The position numbers were made by a program, and so were the translations under genes. The notes below the pieces were generated by a model. The model saw only the letters and a program-made list of their open reading frames with translations. It did no database searches and was not told the DNA's origin. This document shows positions 23,769 to 33,338 of a stretch of 64,000 bases of DNA, one piece after another. Location: assembly GCF_900129365.1 (NCBI RefSeq), contig NZ_FQVM01000004.1, positions 1 through 64,000 on the forward strand. The letters are read 5' to 3'. Each line of letters starts with the position of its first letter. The first letter of the stretch is position 1. Origin of the DNA: Clostridium fallax. Its GTDB lineage: Bacteria; Bacillota; Clostridia; Clostridiales; Clostridiaceae.

Positions 23769-25760
23769 ATGATAAGTTTAGATAAATTTCAAAAAGAAGC
23801 TGCCTTTTGCGATAATAAGAAGGTTTTAATTGTAGCTCCTCCAGGTTCAGGTAAAACTACAGTAATATTAAATAGATTAAATTATTTAATTAATAAAAAA
23901 AATATTTCTCCTTTTAATGTTATAGTTATAACATTTACTAAAGCAGCAGCTAATAATATGAAGGAAAGATTTAAAGAAAATTATAATGAAAACAAATTAC
24001 CTTTCTTTGGAACTTTTCATGGGCTATTTTATAAAATATTAATAAGACATAAAGGAGAAATAAAATTAATATCTCAGAAAGAGGCCTATGGAGTTGTAAA
24101 AAAGGTATTAGAAAGTATATTAAATGAAATAAGTGAAGAAAAAATAAAAGAAGTGTTAAATATGATTTCATATTATAAATGTAGAAAACAAATAAAGGAT
24201 AATAGTGAATGTAGCGAAGAAATATTTTTTAAATGTTATGAGGAATATGAAAAATATAAAGAGAGGTTAAATCTTTTAGATTTTGATGATCTTCAAATAC
24301 AATGCAGAGATTTACTTTATAACAATGAAAATATATTAAGAGGATATAGAAGACTTTTTAAACATATTTTAGTAGATGAATTTCAAGATTGTGATCCTAT
24401 ACAAATAGAAATTCTTCAGCTTTTAAATGAAGATAATTCTTTATTTGCTGTAGGAGATGAAGATCAGTGCATATATTCTTTTAGGGGGTCAAATCCACAG
24501 TGTATGGTTGATTTTAATAAATTATTTTTAAATGGAGAAAAGAGATATTTAAAGTATAACTATAGAAGTAGTAAAAATATAGTAGATTTATCTTCTAAGG
24601 TTATTGAAAATAACAAAAACCGAAATAAAAAAGAAATTATAAGCTATAAAGAAGATAATGGTAGATTTGAAATTATGTACCCTTATGATGAAAATAAAGA
24701 AGTAGAGATAATTAGTGATATTATAAAGGAAAATATAAAAAGTGGAGATAATTATGACGATAATGTGATTTTATATAGAACTAATATACAAAGTAGAGGA
24801 GTTATTGATGGATTTATAAGAAATAAAATTCCATTTAGATTATTAGATGGGGAATATAATTTTTATGATCACTTTATCTGTAAAGATATAATTAGCTATT
24901 TAAAATTATCTATAGATCCTACTGATAGAGAAAGTTTTTTTAGAATTATAAATAAGCCTTTTAGGTATATTTCAAAAAAATCTATAGAAGATATTAAAGG
25001 TAAAAAATATAAAGAGAACTTATTTGAGGTTCTTAAAAATTTAGAAAGCATTCATCCATATCAAATAAAAAGTATTGATGATTTATATAAAGATATAGCC
25101 TATTTAAATAAAATGTCTTTATGTGGTGCTGTAGAATTTATAATAAATAATTTAGGATACTTAGAGTATATAGGGGATTATTGCAGTAGATATAAACAAG
25201 ATATAGAAAGTTTTAAGGAAATTATAGAAGAATTTAAAAGTTCTGCATTAGAATTTAAATCCATAATAACTTTTTTAGCTCATATAGATTCTATAAAAGA
25301 AAAATTAAAAGAAAGTAAGAATAGTAAAGGAAATAGGGTGATTTTAAGTACTATTCATGGAGTTAAAGGAATGGAATTTAAGAATGTTTTTCTAATTGAT
25401 GTAAATGAAGAGATAATTCCCCATAAAAATTCTAAAGAAGAAAATCAGGAAGAGGAGAGAAGACTTTATTATGTGGCTTTAACTAGAGCTATAAATAATT
25501 TATATATTTACGCACCGAAAAATGTAAGGGGAACTTTTAGAGATAAATCAACTTTCTTAAAGGAAACTGATTATAATAAATTTTTTCTGAAAAGAGATTA
25601 TGGATTTAAAATAGAAGATAAAATTACACATAAGGTTTATGGACAAGGTAAGATTATTTATTTAGAAAATAATGAAATAAAAATAAAATTTGAAGATGGT
25701 GAGGAAAGAAAATTTTCTTTGCAAACTGTAATAGAGAATAAATTAGTTACTAAAATTTAG
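23769..25760 (+). CDS. UvrD/PcrA-family superfamily 1 DNA helicase
   Basis: 663 residues, a little shorter than PcrA (about 730). SF1A motifs in order: Walker A APPGSGKTT (23-31), motif Ia ITFTKAAANNMKERF, motif II LVDEFQD, motif III GDEDQCIYSFRGSNP, motif IV YRTNIQSR, motif V LSTIHGVKGMEFKNVF and motif VI YYVALTRAINNLYIY. The tail (HKVYGQGKIIYLENNEIKIKFEDG) is the Tudor-like C-terminal domain found in PcrA, here directly at the end. A 3'-5' helicase for repair or RNA polymerase-linked functions; a second PcrA is probably elsewhere. Starts at ATG with AAGGAG. Confidence 0.9.
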   Translation: MISLDKFQKEAAFCDNKKVLIVAPPGSGKTTVILNRLNYLINKKNISPFNVIVITFTKAAANNMKERFKENYNENKLPFFGTFHGLFYKILIRHKGEIKLISQKEAYGVVKKVLESILNEISEEKIKEVLNMISYYKCRKQIKDNSECSEEIFFKCYEEYEKYKERLNLLDFDDLQIQCRDLLYNNENILRGYRRLFKHILVDEFQDCDPIQIEILQLLNEDNSLFAVGDEDQCIYSFRGSNPQCMVDFNKLFLNGEKRYLKYNYRSSKNIVDLSSKVIENNKNRNKKEIISYKEDNGRFEIMYPYDENKEVEIISDIIKENIKSGDNYDDNVILYRTNIQSRGVIDGFIRNKIPFRLLDGEYNFYDHFICKDIISYLKLSIDPTDRESFFRIINKPFRYISKKSIEDIKGKKYKENLFEVLKNLESIHPYQIKSIDDLYKDIAYLNKMSLCGAVEFIINNLGYLEYIGDYCSRYKQDIESFKEIIEEFKSSALEFKSIITFLAHIDSIKEKLKESKNSKGNRVILSTIHGVKGMEFKNVFLIDVNEEIIPHKNSKEENQEEERRLYYVALTRAINNLYIYAPKNVRGTFRDKSTFLKETDYNKFFLKRDYGFKIEDKITHKVYGQGKIIYLENNEIKIKFEDGEERKFSLQTVIENKLVTKI

Positions 25761-25989
25761 CAAATAAAATCAATGGAGTATTCTAATTATTTTGTATTTC
25801 TATATATAGTATGCTTTATTTTTATAAGTATATTATATAAGTGAAAAAGATATATTTAATTAAAAGAAAAGTGAATATAGTATATTCTAAATGGGGATAA
25901 TTAGCTTATATAAAAGTTGTTAAAATAAAAATAAATATGATATAATGTAATAGATTTCAATAGAAACTCTATAAAAGGAGGCATTAAGA

Positions 25990-26283
25990 TTGTTAAAGTT
26001 TAAAGATATGTGGAATGACGTAAACAAATTAGTAAATGATAAAAAAGATTATTTTTCAATTGACAATGAATTACAAAATGTATTTCTTATAAAAAATGGA
26101 GATGATTTTGTATTATTAACTAAAGAAGATTTTGTTAATTTATGGAGTAAAATATTATTAAATAATAAATGCTGCATTAAAGATGCAATAGATAAATCAG
26201 ATATTAAACTTTATTATATATGCAAAATAATGAAGGAACTACCATATATAAGAGAAGAAAATGAAGAGATGATTTTAATATAA
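25990..26283 (+). CDS. Small soluble protein, unknown
   Basis: 97 residues, TTG start eight bases after AAAAGGAGG. Acidic and helical: FKDMWNDVNKLVNDKKDYFS, then LLTKEDFVNLWSKILL, then KDAIDKSDIKLYYICKIMK. No recognised domain. Single gene ended by the hairpin at 26326-26366. Confidence 0.6.
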   Translation: MLKFKDMWNDVNKLVNDKKDYFSIDNELQNVFLIKNGDDFVLLTKEDFVNLWSKILLNNKCCIKDAIDKSDIKLYYICKIMKELPYIREENEEMILI

Positions 26284-26325
26284 TTTAAAGTTAGTTGAAT
26301 GTTGAAAATCCTTATTATATAATCA

Positions 26326-26366
26326 ATATTATAAGCTCATATTCTAAGAATATGAGCTTATAATAT
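26326..26366 (+). terminator. Terminator
   Basis: ATATTATAAGCTCATATTCT pairs fully with AGAATATGAGCTTATAATAT (26347-26366), followed by TTTT. Confidence 0.85.
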
Positions 26367-26415
26367 TTTTATGGATACTTATAAAGTTAAAATTTGAAAG
26401 TGTGAGGTAACTTAT

Positions 26416-27603
26416 ATGGATTTTTATAATAAAGCATTAAATATAAAGGATAAATTAATAGAAATAAGAAGAGATTTGCATGAACATCCAGAGCTAGGAT
26501 TTGAAGAGTGGAGAACCTCTGGGAAGATTAAAGAGTTTTTAGAGAAAGAAGGAATAGAATATTTTTCTTTAGCTAAGACAGGAGTATGTGGAATAATAAA
26601 AGGAACAGGAAATGTAGGAGACAAAGAAAAAGTCATAGCTTTAAGGGCAGATATGGATGGACTTCCAATACAGGATAAAAAGGTTTGTGAATATAAATCT
26701 CAAGAACCTGGAAAAATGCATGCTTGTGGACATGATGCTCATACTACTATATTATTAGGAGCAGCAAAACTATTAAATGAAAATAAAAATTTATTTAGTG
26801 GAAAAGTTAAACTTATTTTTGAACCTGCAGAAGAAACTGTAGGTGGAGCTAGAAATATGATCGAAGAAGGAGTCCTTGAAAATCCAAAGGTAGATAGGGT
26901 TTTAGGCTTGCATGTAACTGAAGATTTAGAAAAGGGGAAAATAAAAATAAAAAAAGGAGTAGTTAATGCAGCGTCTAATCCTTTTACAATAAAGATAAAA
27001 GGAAAGGGTGGACATGGCGCAGCTCCTCATAGTACAGTAGACCCTATAGTTATTTCATCACAGGTTATATTAGCTCTTCAAGTGTTAGCAAGTAGAGAAA
27101 TTTCACCGGTAAATCCTATAGTAATAACTGTAGGGGCCATAGAAGGAGGAACAGCTCAAAATATTATTCCAGATGAAGTAATATTAAAGGGAATAATAAG
27201 AACAATGGCAAAGGAAGATAGAGAATATGCAAAAAGAAGACTTGAGGAAATAGTAAAAGGAATAACTTTAACTATGAGGGGAGACTATGAAATAGAGATA
27301 GAAGAAAGTTATCCATGTCTTTATAATGATGATAGTATGGTTGATTTATTAAAGAATGCAGCAAAGGAAGTAATAGGAAAAGATAATGTTATAGAGCAAC
27401 CATCACCAAGTATGGGGGTTGAAAGTTTTGCTTATTTTGCGATGGAAAGACCAAGTGCTTTTTATTTTTTAGGTGCTGCAAATAATGAAAAAGGTATAAA
27501 CGCACCTGCACATAATGCCATGTTTGATATTGATGAAGAATGTATTCCAGTAGGTGTAGCTATTCAGTGTACTGCAGCTTTAGATTATTTGACAAGTAAG
27601 TAA
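26416..27603 (+). CDS. M20-family amidohydrolase (N-acyl-amino-acid / hippurate hydrolase type)
   Basis: 395 residues, normal for the M20D group. Zinc-site motifs: ALRADMDGLPI, MHACGHDAHTTILLGAA, FEPAEETVGGARNMIEEG, LGLHVTED, and the C-terminal His in PAHNAMFDID; the dimerisation domain starts near GGHGAAPHSTVDP. It cleaves an amide bond of N-acylated amino acids or short peptides in the cytoplasm; the true substrate (hippurate, N-acetyl-diaminopimelate, peptide) cannot be told. ATG start after GTGAGGT. Followed by the rluA-type gene after 61 bases, possibly cotranscribed. Confidence 0.88.
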   Translation: MDFYNKALNIKDKLIEIRRDLHEHPELGFEEWRTSGKIKEFLEKEGIEYFSLAKTGVCGIIKGTGNVGDKEKVIALRADMDGLPIQDKKVCEYKSQEPGKMHACGHDAHTTILLGAAKLLNENKNLFSGKVKLIFEPAEETVGGARNMIEEGVLENPKVDRVLGLHVTEDLEKGKIKIKKGVVNAASNPFTIKIKGKGGHGAAPHSTVDPIVISSQVILALQVLASREISPVNPIVITVGAIEGGTAQNIIPDEVILKGIIRTMAKEDREYAKRRLEEIVKGITLTMRGDYEIEIEESYPCLYNDDSMVDLLKNAAKEVIGKDNVIEQPSPSMGVESFAYFAMERPSAFYFLGAANNEKGINAPAHNAMFDIDEECIPVGVAIQCTAALDYLTSK

Positions 27604-27664
27604 AATAATATTAAGCTATTAAAATGGAGAATTTTAGATAACTTTAGATTGGGAGCTGATTTTT

Positions 27665-28633
27665 TTGAAAATAGAAATAACTACAAATGAGGCAGGGCAA
27701 AGATTAGATAAATTTTTGAGAAAACTGCTAAAAGACGTTCCATTAAGTGCTATATTTAGAGCACTTAGAAAAGGGGATATAAGAGTTAATGGGAAAAAAG
27801 GAAAAGAAAAGTATTCCTTAAATGAAGGGGATATAGTAGAAATAAAATATATAATGTCTAAAAAAGAAAAGAAAGATGAAAAGTTTAAAGAAGTAGATCC
27901 AAAATCTTTAAGAATTATCTATGAAGATGAAAGCATGGCTTTAGTAGAAAAATGGCCTGGAATTTTAGTGCATAGTGATAAAAAAGATGGAGATCCAACT
28001 TTAACAGACTATGTTCTTAGCTATCTTAATAGAAAAGGAGATTATCTTCCAGAAAAAGAGGTTACATTTACACCAGCTTCTTGTAACAGACTAGATAGGA
28101 ACACTTCAGGAATTGTTTTCTTTGGTAAAACTTTTGAAGGATTAAAGCTTTTAAATGAAATGATAAGAGAAAGAAAAATATCAAAATATTATTGTGCCTT
28201 AGTAAAGGGAAGAATAAAAGACGGAAAATATGAAGCTTATATAACTAAGGATGAAGAAAATAACATTTCACAAGTATTTGAAAATGAAAGAAAAAATACA
28301 AAAAAAATAGCAATGGAAGTTAAAACATTAGAAAGTAATGGCGCATATTCACTAATAGAAATTAATTTAATAACAGGTAAAAGTCATCAGTTAAGAGCTC
28401 ATTTATCTTTTTTAGGCAATCCTATAATAGGAGATCCTAAGTATGGTGATAAAAGATTAAATTCATTCTTTGAAAATAAATATGGTTTAAATTATCAGTT
28501 TTTATATGCGTATAAGGTTATATTTAAGAATGTACCAGAGAAGTTTAATCACTTAAAAAATAAAACTATAGCAGAAACTCTGCCGCCTATCTTTAAAAAA
28601 ATAAAAAGGGATGTATTTAAAGTAGTATTTTAA
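27665..28633 (+). CDS. RluA-family rRNA pseudouridine synthase with S4 domain
   Basis: 322 residues; TTG start behind GGGAG. Residues 1-65 are an S4 RNA-binding domain (AGQRLDKFLRKLL, then GDIRVNGKKGK). The catalytic domain has NRLDRNTSGIVFFGKT, whose Asp is the family nucleophile, plus GKSHQLRAHLSFLGNPIIGDPKYGD. The family converts uridines in 23S rRNA (RluC/RluD) to pseudouridine; which positions is unclear. It ends 17 bases before the flippase gene, so the two are in one transcript. Confidence 0.9.
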   Translation: MKIEITTNEAGQRLDKFLRKLLKDVPLSAIFRALRKGDIRVNGKKGKEKYSLNEGDIVEIKYIMSKKEKKDEKFKEVDPKSLRIIYEDESMALVEKWPGILVHSDKKDGDPTLTDYVLSYLNRKGDYLPEKEVTFTPASCNRLDRNTSGIVFFGKTFEGLKLLNEMIRERKISKYYCALVKGRIKDGKYEAYITKDEENNISQVFENERKNTKKIAMEVKTLESNGAYSLIEINLITGKSHQLRAHLSFLGNPIIGDPKYGDKRLNSFFENKYGLNYQFLYAYKVIFKNVPEKFNHLKNKTIAETLPPIFKKIKRDVFKVVF

Positions 28634-28650
28634 GATAGGGGAATTGTTTT

Positions 28651-30261
28651 ATGAGTGAAAATTCAACGTCAACTACTAGAGGATTTGCAATTTTATCTAT
28701 TGCAGGTATATTATCTAAATTATTATCACTTTTGTATGTTCCCATGCTTCAATCTATAATCGGGATTGAAGGATACGGAATATATGCAAAAACCTATGAA
28801 ATATTTGTATTTTTTTATGCTTTAACTAATTTAGGAATGCAAACTGCTATTGCTAAATATGTATCTGAACTTACTACTTTAGGTCAACATAAAGATGCAG
28901 TAAGAACCTTTAAAATAGCAAGAACGCTACTTTTAATTGTAGGTACTATAATTACAGTTATATTAATGGTAAGTGCAGACTATGTTTCAATAAAATCAAA
29001 AAATCCTAATATTGTATATGGCCTTATGACATTAGCACCAGCAGTAGCTATAACTTCTGTTTTGTGTGCATATAGGGGATATTTCCAAGGTAAAAATTTA
29101 ATGACGCCTTTAGCAATATCTACGGTATTAGAACAATTTTTCAATGTTTTTGTAAGCTTAATTTGCGCAGCCTTTCTTATTAAATATGGAGTTAATTTAG
29201 GTAGTGCAGGAGGAACTATTGGAACCTCAGTAGGAGCTTTATTAGCAGTATACTTTTTAATATATGTATATTATAAAAAAAGATTAGATAGAGAAGCTTA
29301 TAAAATAGATAAATCTAAAAAGAGAACTAGAAATTCTGTAATAATTAAAAAGTTAATTATGTATGGATTTCCAATAACTTTAAGTGCTGGACTTCAAAAT
29401 TTAGGAGCTTTAATAGATATGTTTATAGTAAATGCTAGACTTTTATCTGCAGGATTTAATCATAAAGAAGCAGATATATTATATGGGGTTTTAGGATTTT
29501 ACAAGAACTTATTATATGTTCCTCTTATAATAATAACAGCCTTAGCAACGGCTATACTTCCTATAATAACAAAATCTTATGTTTTAAAGGATAGAAAAGG
29601 AATAAAGGATAATTTAATATTTACTATAAGAATAAGCTTTACAGTAGCTATTCCAGCGGCTCTAGCTTTATCTATGTTAAGTAAAGAAGTTTATACAGTA
29701 TTATTTAATACAATAGAAGGTAATGAACTTATGCTTTATGGTTCTATAGTTGTAGTTTTTATGGCTATGGTTCAAATTCAAAGTACAGTACTTCAAAGTA
29801 TAAATAAATTTTACTTTTTATTAGTATCTTTAAGTATAGGAATTATTCTTAAGATAATTTCTAATTATATTTTAGTAGGAATGTATAAAATTAATATTTA
29901 TGGTGCTGTCTTAGGTGGAATATTATGTTTCTTGATACCTATGTTAATAAATCACAAAAAAATATGTTCAGTATTAAAAATTAGAATTTCTTTAATAAAG
30001 CTTTCTTTAAAACCAATAATTAGTTCTTTATGTATGGGATTAGTTTTGTATGGAACTAAATATATTTTTAATTTATTAGGTTTTGGAGGAATGAGAAGAT
30101 TTCAAGAAGTAATTCCATTAACAGTATTAATTATTTTAGGTGGAATCACATATCTTTATGTTATGATATATTTGGGCGGTATAAGAAAAAGAGAAATAAA
30201 TGCTTTATCACCTAGGTTATTAAGAATGCTTCCTAAGTTTATGAAGAAAAGATTAAGATAA
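28651..30261 (+). CDS. MurJ/SpoVB-family polysaccharide (lipid II) flippase
   Basis: 536 residues, about 14 hydrophobic helices, N-terminal signature RGFAILSIAGILSKLLSLLYVPMLQSIIGIEGYGIYAK. In the MOP superfamily it matches the Firmicute YtgP/SpoVB-type arrangement with the basic loop (YYKKRLDREAYKIDKSKKRTRN) in the middle. It likely moves undecaprenyl-linked precursors across the membrane. GGGGAATTG site and ATG; 17 bases after the pseudouridine synthase. It converges on a second member of the same family. Confidence 0.85.
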   Translation: MSENSTSTTRGFAILSIAGILSKLLSLLYVPMLQSIIGIEGYGIYAKTYEIFVFFYALTNLGMQTAIAKYVSELTTLGQHKDAVRTFKIARTLLLIVGTIITVILMVSADYVSIKSKNPNIVYGLMTLAPAVAITSVLCAYRGYFQGKNLMTPLAISTVLEQFFNVFVSLICAAFLIKYGVNLGSAGGTIGTSVGALLAVYFLIYVYYKKRLDREAYKIDKSKKRTRNSVIIKKLIMYGFPITLSAGLQNLGALIDMFIVNARLLSAGFNHKEADILYGVLGFYKNLLYVPLIIITALATAILPIITKSYVLKDRKGIKDNLIFTIRISFTVAIPAALALSMLSKEVYTVLFNTIEGNELMLYGSIVVVFMAMVQIQSTVLQSINKFYFLLVSLSIGIILKIISNYILVGMYKINIYGAVLGGILCFLIPMLINHKKICSVLKIRISLIKLSLKPIISSLCMGLVLYGTKYIFNLLGFGGMRRFQEVIPLTVLIILGGITYLYVMIYLGGIRKREINALSPRLLRMLPKFMKKRLR

Positions 30262-30353
30262 TTATTTAGAGTTTTTAAATTATAAATATATATTAAAGTT
30301 TAACTAAATTCCTTAAAAATAGTTTTTTAATAACTTTAAATACTATAATTATT

Positions 30354-30401
30354 AAAAATCTGTGAATTGAGAAAAAATTATTTTCTAATTCACAGATTTT
30401 T
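30354..30401. terminator. Bidirectional terminator between the two flippase genes
   Basis: AAAAATCTGTGAATT (30354-30368) / AATTCACAGATTTTT (30387-30401) with additional pairing inside; T-rich on both sides. Confidence 0.85.
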
Positions 30402-30408
30402 TATATTT

Positions 30409-31908
30409 TTAATCTTCACTTATTTTATATTTTAAAGCAAAAAGTACAAAAAATATAAAGGTTATAAGTATGAATAATACATTTTTGAAAATGACATTAG
30501 TGTTAATCAATAGGGAAGAAATGATTGATAAAGAAAAATAAAATAATACACCAACTAAAATAAATATTATTATGTTTATTATAGAAAAGTTTATTTCTAT
30601 AACTTTATTAGTTTCATATAAATTAAGAATTAAACTTAAAGAATGTACTATTAAAGCAGTTATACAGTATCCAAAAATATTAATACGAGAAATTCCAGTT
30701 AAAATAAATAAAAGGGTAATTTCTAAAGTTTCTGTAATAATAGTATTTCTAAGTAAAATTCCTTGTCTTCCAAGTCCATTTAATATTCCATACATAGTTA
30801 ATGATAAAAATTGAATTGGAGCAGTTATAGCAGCAGCTTTTATATATAAACCAAGGTCATTTCTAGAAAAAAACATTTGTCCTAAGGAATCAGGAATAGA
30901 TAAACATAAAACTGTAGTACCAATTCCTATTAAAAAAACTAATCTTAAAACATCTCTTATTCTTTTGGAAACAGCATAATAATTTTTTTCACTCATAGTT
31001 TGAGATAAATCTGGTATTAGTAAAGTATTTAAGGAATTTATAATAACACCAGGGAAAGTAACTATATTTAAAGCCATACCATTATATTTACCTATCATAG
31101 ATAGAGCAGCTCCATATTTAAATCCAGAAGATACTAATCTTCTTGGAACAATTAAGGCAGAAATTGTATAGAATATATTGTTTAAAAATCCAGTAATACA
31201 AAGGGGAAAAGAAACTACCAATACGTCCATTAAAAGCTGAAGTCTACTTTCTCTTTTTTTAGAAGAAACAATAATATCTTTTTTTAGGTTTCTATAATAT
31301 AAAAATAAAAGAATAAGGCTTTGAAGTTCCCCGATGCATAAAGCAACGTAAGCAACAGTAACTAAAGATGAAAGTGATTTTGCCTTTAAAAAGTAAATTA
31401 ATAAGGAAATTATAAAGATTCTTAAAGCTTTTTCTAAGATATCTATAAAAGATGGTACAAAAAGCTTAGATGTACCATAAAAATATCCCTTTAATATGTT
31501 AGAAAGAGCTATAAAAATCATTGCAGGACAAGTAACCTTAATAGCATTTATAGTTCTAGGATCTTTAATCCAATTAGTACCTAAGAAATCTGCAAAACTA
31601 AATACTAAAATGCCAATTATAATGGCCCATATAATATTAAATGTGGATACAGTTTTTATAGTTTTAAAAAGATTACCATAGTCATTTTCAGAAGAGTAAA
31701 TAGCAGATACTTTAGAAATAGCAGCTATTATTCCTGCAGTCATTAAAGCTATAAATAAATTGTAAACTGGCATAACTAAACTATATAAAGCCATTCCTTC
31801 TGCACCTAAAATTTTAGAAAGATATATAGAAAATATAAAACCTAAAATTCCAACAGTAACATTAGAAGCTGTTAATACTATAGTATTTTTATAAAAATTA
31901 TTTTTCAT
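30409..31908 (-). CDS. spoVB: Stage V sporulation protein B-type flippase
   Basis: 499 residues, about 14 transmembrane helices. Start KNNFYKNTIVLTASNVTVGILGFIFSIYLSKILGAEGMALY is typical of SpoVB, as are SGFKYGAALSMIGKYNGMALNIVTFP and GILNGLGRQGILLRN. In Bacillus, SpoVB is needed for spore cortex synthesis, moving lipid II in the mother cell. ATG start (31908) behind AGGAGTG. The pair with the other flippase gene across one terminator is an unusual arrangement. SpoVB versus another member of the family is not certain. Confidence 0.75.
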   Translation of the reverse strand: MKNNFYKNTIVLTASNVTVGILGFIFSIYLSKILGAEGMALYSLVMPVYNLFIALMTAGIIAAISKVSAIYSSENDYGNLFKTIKTVSTFNIIWAIIIGILVFSFADFLGTNWIKDPRTINAIKVTCPAMIFIALSNILKGYFYGTSKLFVPSFIDILEKALRIFIISLLIYFLKAKSLSSLVTVAYVALCIGELQSLILLFLYYRNLKKDIIVSSKKRESRLQLLMDVLVVSFPLCITGFLNNIFYTISALIVPRRLVSSGFKYGAALSMIGKYNGMALNIVTFPGVIINSLNTLLIPDLSQTMSEKNYYAVSKRIRDVLRLVFLIGIGTTVLCLSIPDSLGQMFFSRNDLGLYIKAAAITAPIQFLSLTMYGILNGLGRQGILLRNTIITETLEITLLFILTGISRINIFGYCITALIVHSLSLILNLYETNKVIEINFSIINIIIFILVGVLFYFSLSIISSLLINTNVIFKNVLFILITFIFFVLFALKYKISED

Positions 31909-32040
31909 ATATTTCTCACTCCTAAAATATTGTTCAATATTAAACTAATATTCAAAAGCTTGGACGAATATTCAAATTTAAACTTTATAAAGGAATTATT
32001 CTAGGGAGTTAAAAATATAAATATTTTGAAGGGAGTGAGA

Positions 32041-33225
32041 ATGTTGGAGAAAATTTTAAAAGTCAGTAGTGCTTTTATATTAATTTTAGCTTTAGCATTA
32101 GGATTTTTATTTTTAACTAAAAATCAAGAAATAGATATTTTAAAAGGAAATTGTAAAATTAAAGTAGTTTATAAGGGAATAGATAAAGGTGTAGCCTTAG
32201 ATTTTGATGAAGAGGGAAACTTATATTTAGCAAAGGAAAAGGGTATAGAAGCTATATATTCTAATGGAGTAGTTAAGGAATTAATAAAAGATGATTCTTT
32301 TAAGATATCTTCAATGAGATATCTAAAGAATAAGATATATTATATAGATAGAAATTATTTTAAAGTTTTAGATTTAAATAATATGGAAACAGAAGTACTT
32401 ATGAATAATTTACCTACTTATGGACAATTAAATGAAACTAAAATTTTAGCATCTTCTGATAATATATATATTAGTATAGGAACAGTAACTAATTCTGGAG
32501 TTGCTGAAAATTTAGAAGAAAAAGGAATGGTATATGATTTATCTCCTAAACCTTTAACTTTAAGTGGAATAAATTTTGGAGAAAATATAACAGGTCCCTT
32601 TTTACCTTATGGTAGTGGGGGAATAAAAGGACAAATTATAAATAGTAATTTTCCGGGAAATGGAGTAGTTATTAAATATTCTTTAAAAAATAAAAAAAGC
32701 AATTTATTTAGTTGGGGTATAAAAAATATTAAGTCTTGGGATACTAATTCAAAAGGTGAAATTTATTCTATAATAGAGGGAATGGATAATATAGGAGTAA
32801 GAGCTATAGAAGGAGATAATGATTATTTATATAAATTAGAAGAAAATAAATGGTATGGGTGGCCTGATTATAGTGGTGGAGAACCTATAACATCAGAAAA
32901 GTTTCTAGTAAATGGGGAAAGAGGAGAATTCATATTAGATAATCATCCAACTACAGAGATTCCTAAAGCTTTTTATAATCATAATAATTTAGGATCATTA
33001 GAAGCTTTAGTTATAGATAAAATGAATGAATTAAATAAGGTAGAAAAAATTTATTTTTACGATAAGAAAGATAAAAAACTTAGTACCTTAACTTATGATT
33101 GCCTTATTGATGATATAATAACTTTTAAAGATGATGAAGACATTAAAGATATTAGGATATTTAAAAATAAGTTATATTTATTAAGTAACAAAAAAAATAT
33201 TATATTTTCTGTAGAGATAATATAA
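32041..33225 (+). CDS. Membrane-anchored beta-propeller protein (glucose/sorbosone-dehydrogenase-like)
   Basis: 394 residues from ATG 32041 (GGGAG six bases upstream; an in-frame TTG at 32026 lies before the site). One N-terminal membrane segment (ILKVSSAFILILALALGFLFL) acts as an uncleaved anchor. The outside part has repeated beta blades: GVALDFDEEGNLYLAKEKGI, ILASSDNIYISIGTVTNSG, SWDTNSKGEIYSIIEGMDN and the segment KWYGWPDYSGGEPI, seen in PQQ-type sugar-dehydrogenase propellers. The usual catalytic His is not evident, so it may bind rather than oxidise a sugar. About 110 bases before the phospholipase-like gene. Confidence 0.75.
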   Translation: MLEKILKVSSAFILILALALGFLFLTKNQEIDILKGNCKIKVVYKGIDKGVALDFDEEGNLYLAKEKGIEAIYSNGVVKELIKDDSFKISSMRYLKNKIYYIDRNYFKVLDLNNMETEVLMNNLPTYGQLNETKILASSDNIYISIGTVTNSGVAENLEEKGMVYDLSPKPLTLSGINFGENITGPFLPYGSGGIKGQIINSNFPGNGVVIKYSLKNKKSNLFSWGIKNIKSWDTNSKGEIYSIIEGMDNIGVRAIEGDNDYLYKLEENKWYGWPDYSGGEPITSEKFLVNGERGEFILDNHPTTEIPKAFYNHNNLGSLEALVIDKMNELNKVEKIYFYDKKDKKLSTLTYDCLIDDIITFKDDEDIKDIRIFKNKLYLLSNKKNIIFSVEII

Positions 33226-33338
33226 TAAAAACGATATAAGAATAAGGCGATATAAAGTTTAAAATATGTTTATAGGATTTTTTTACAAAACATGTTATCA
33301 TTATGTAAAGCTAATATTTATTCAAAGAAGGGAAAAAG

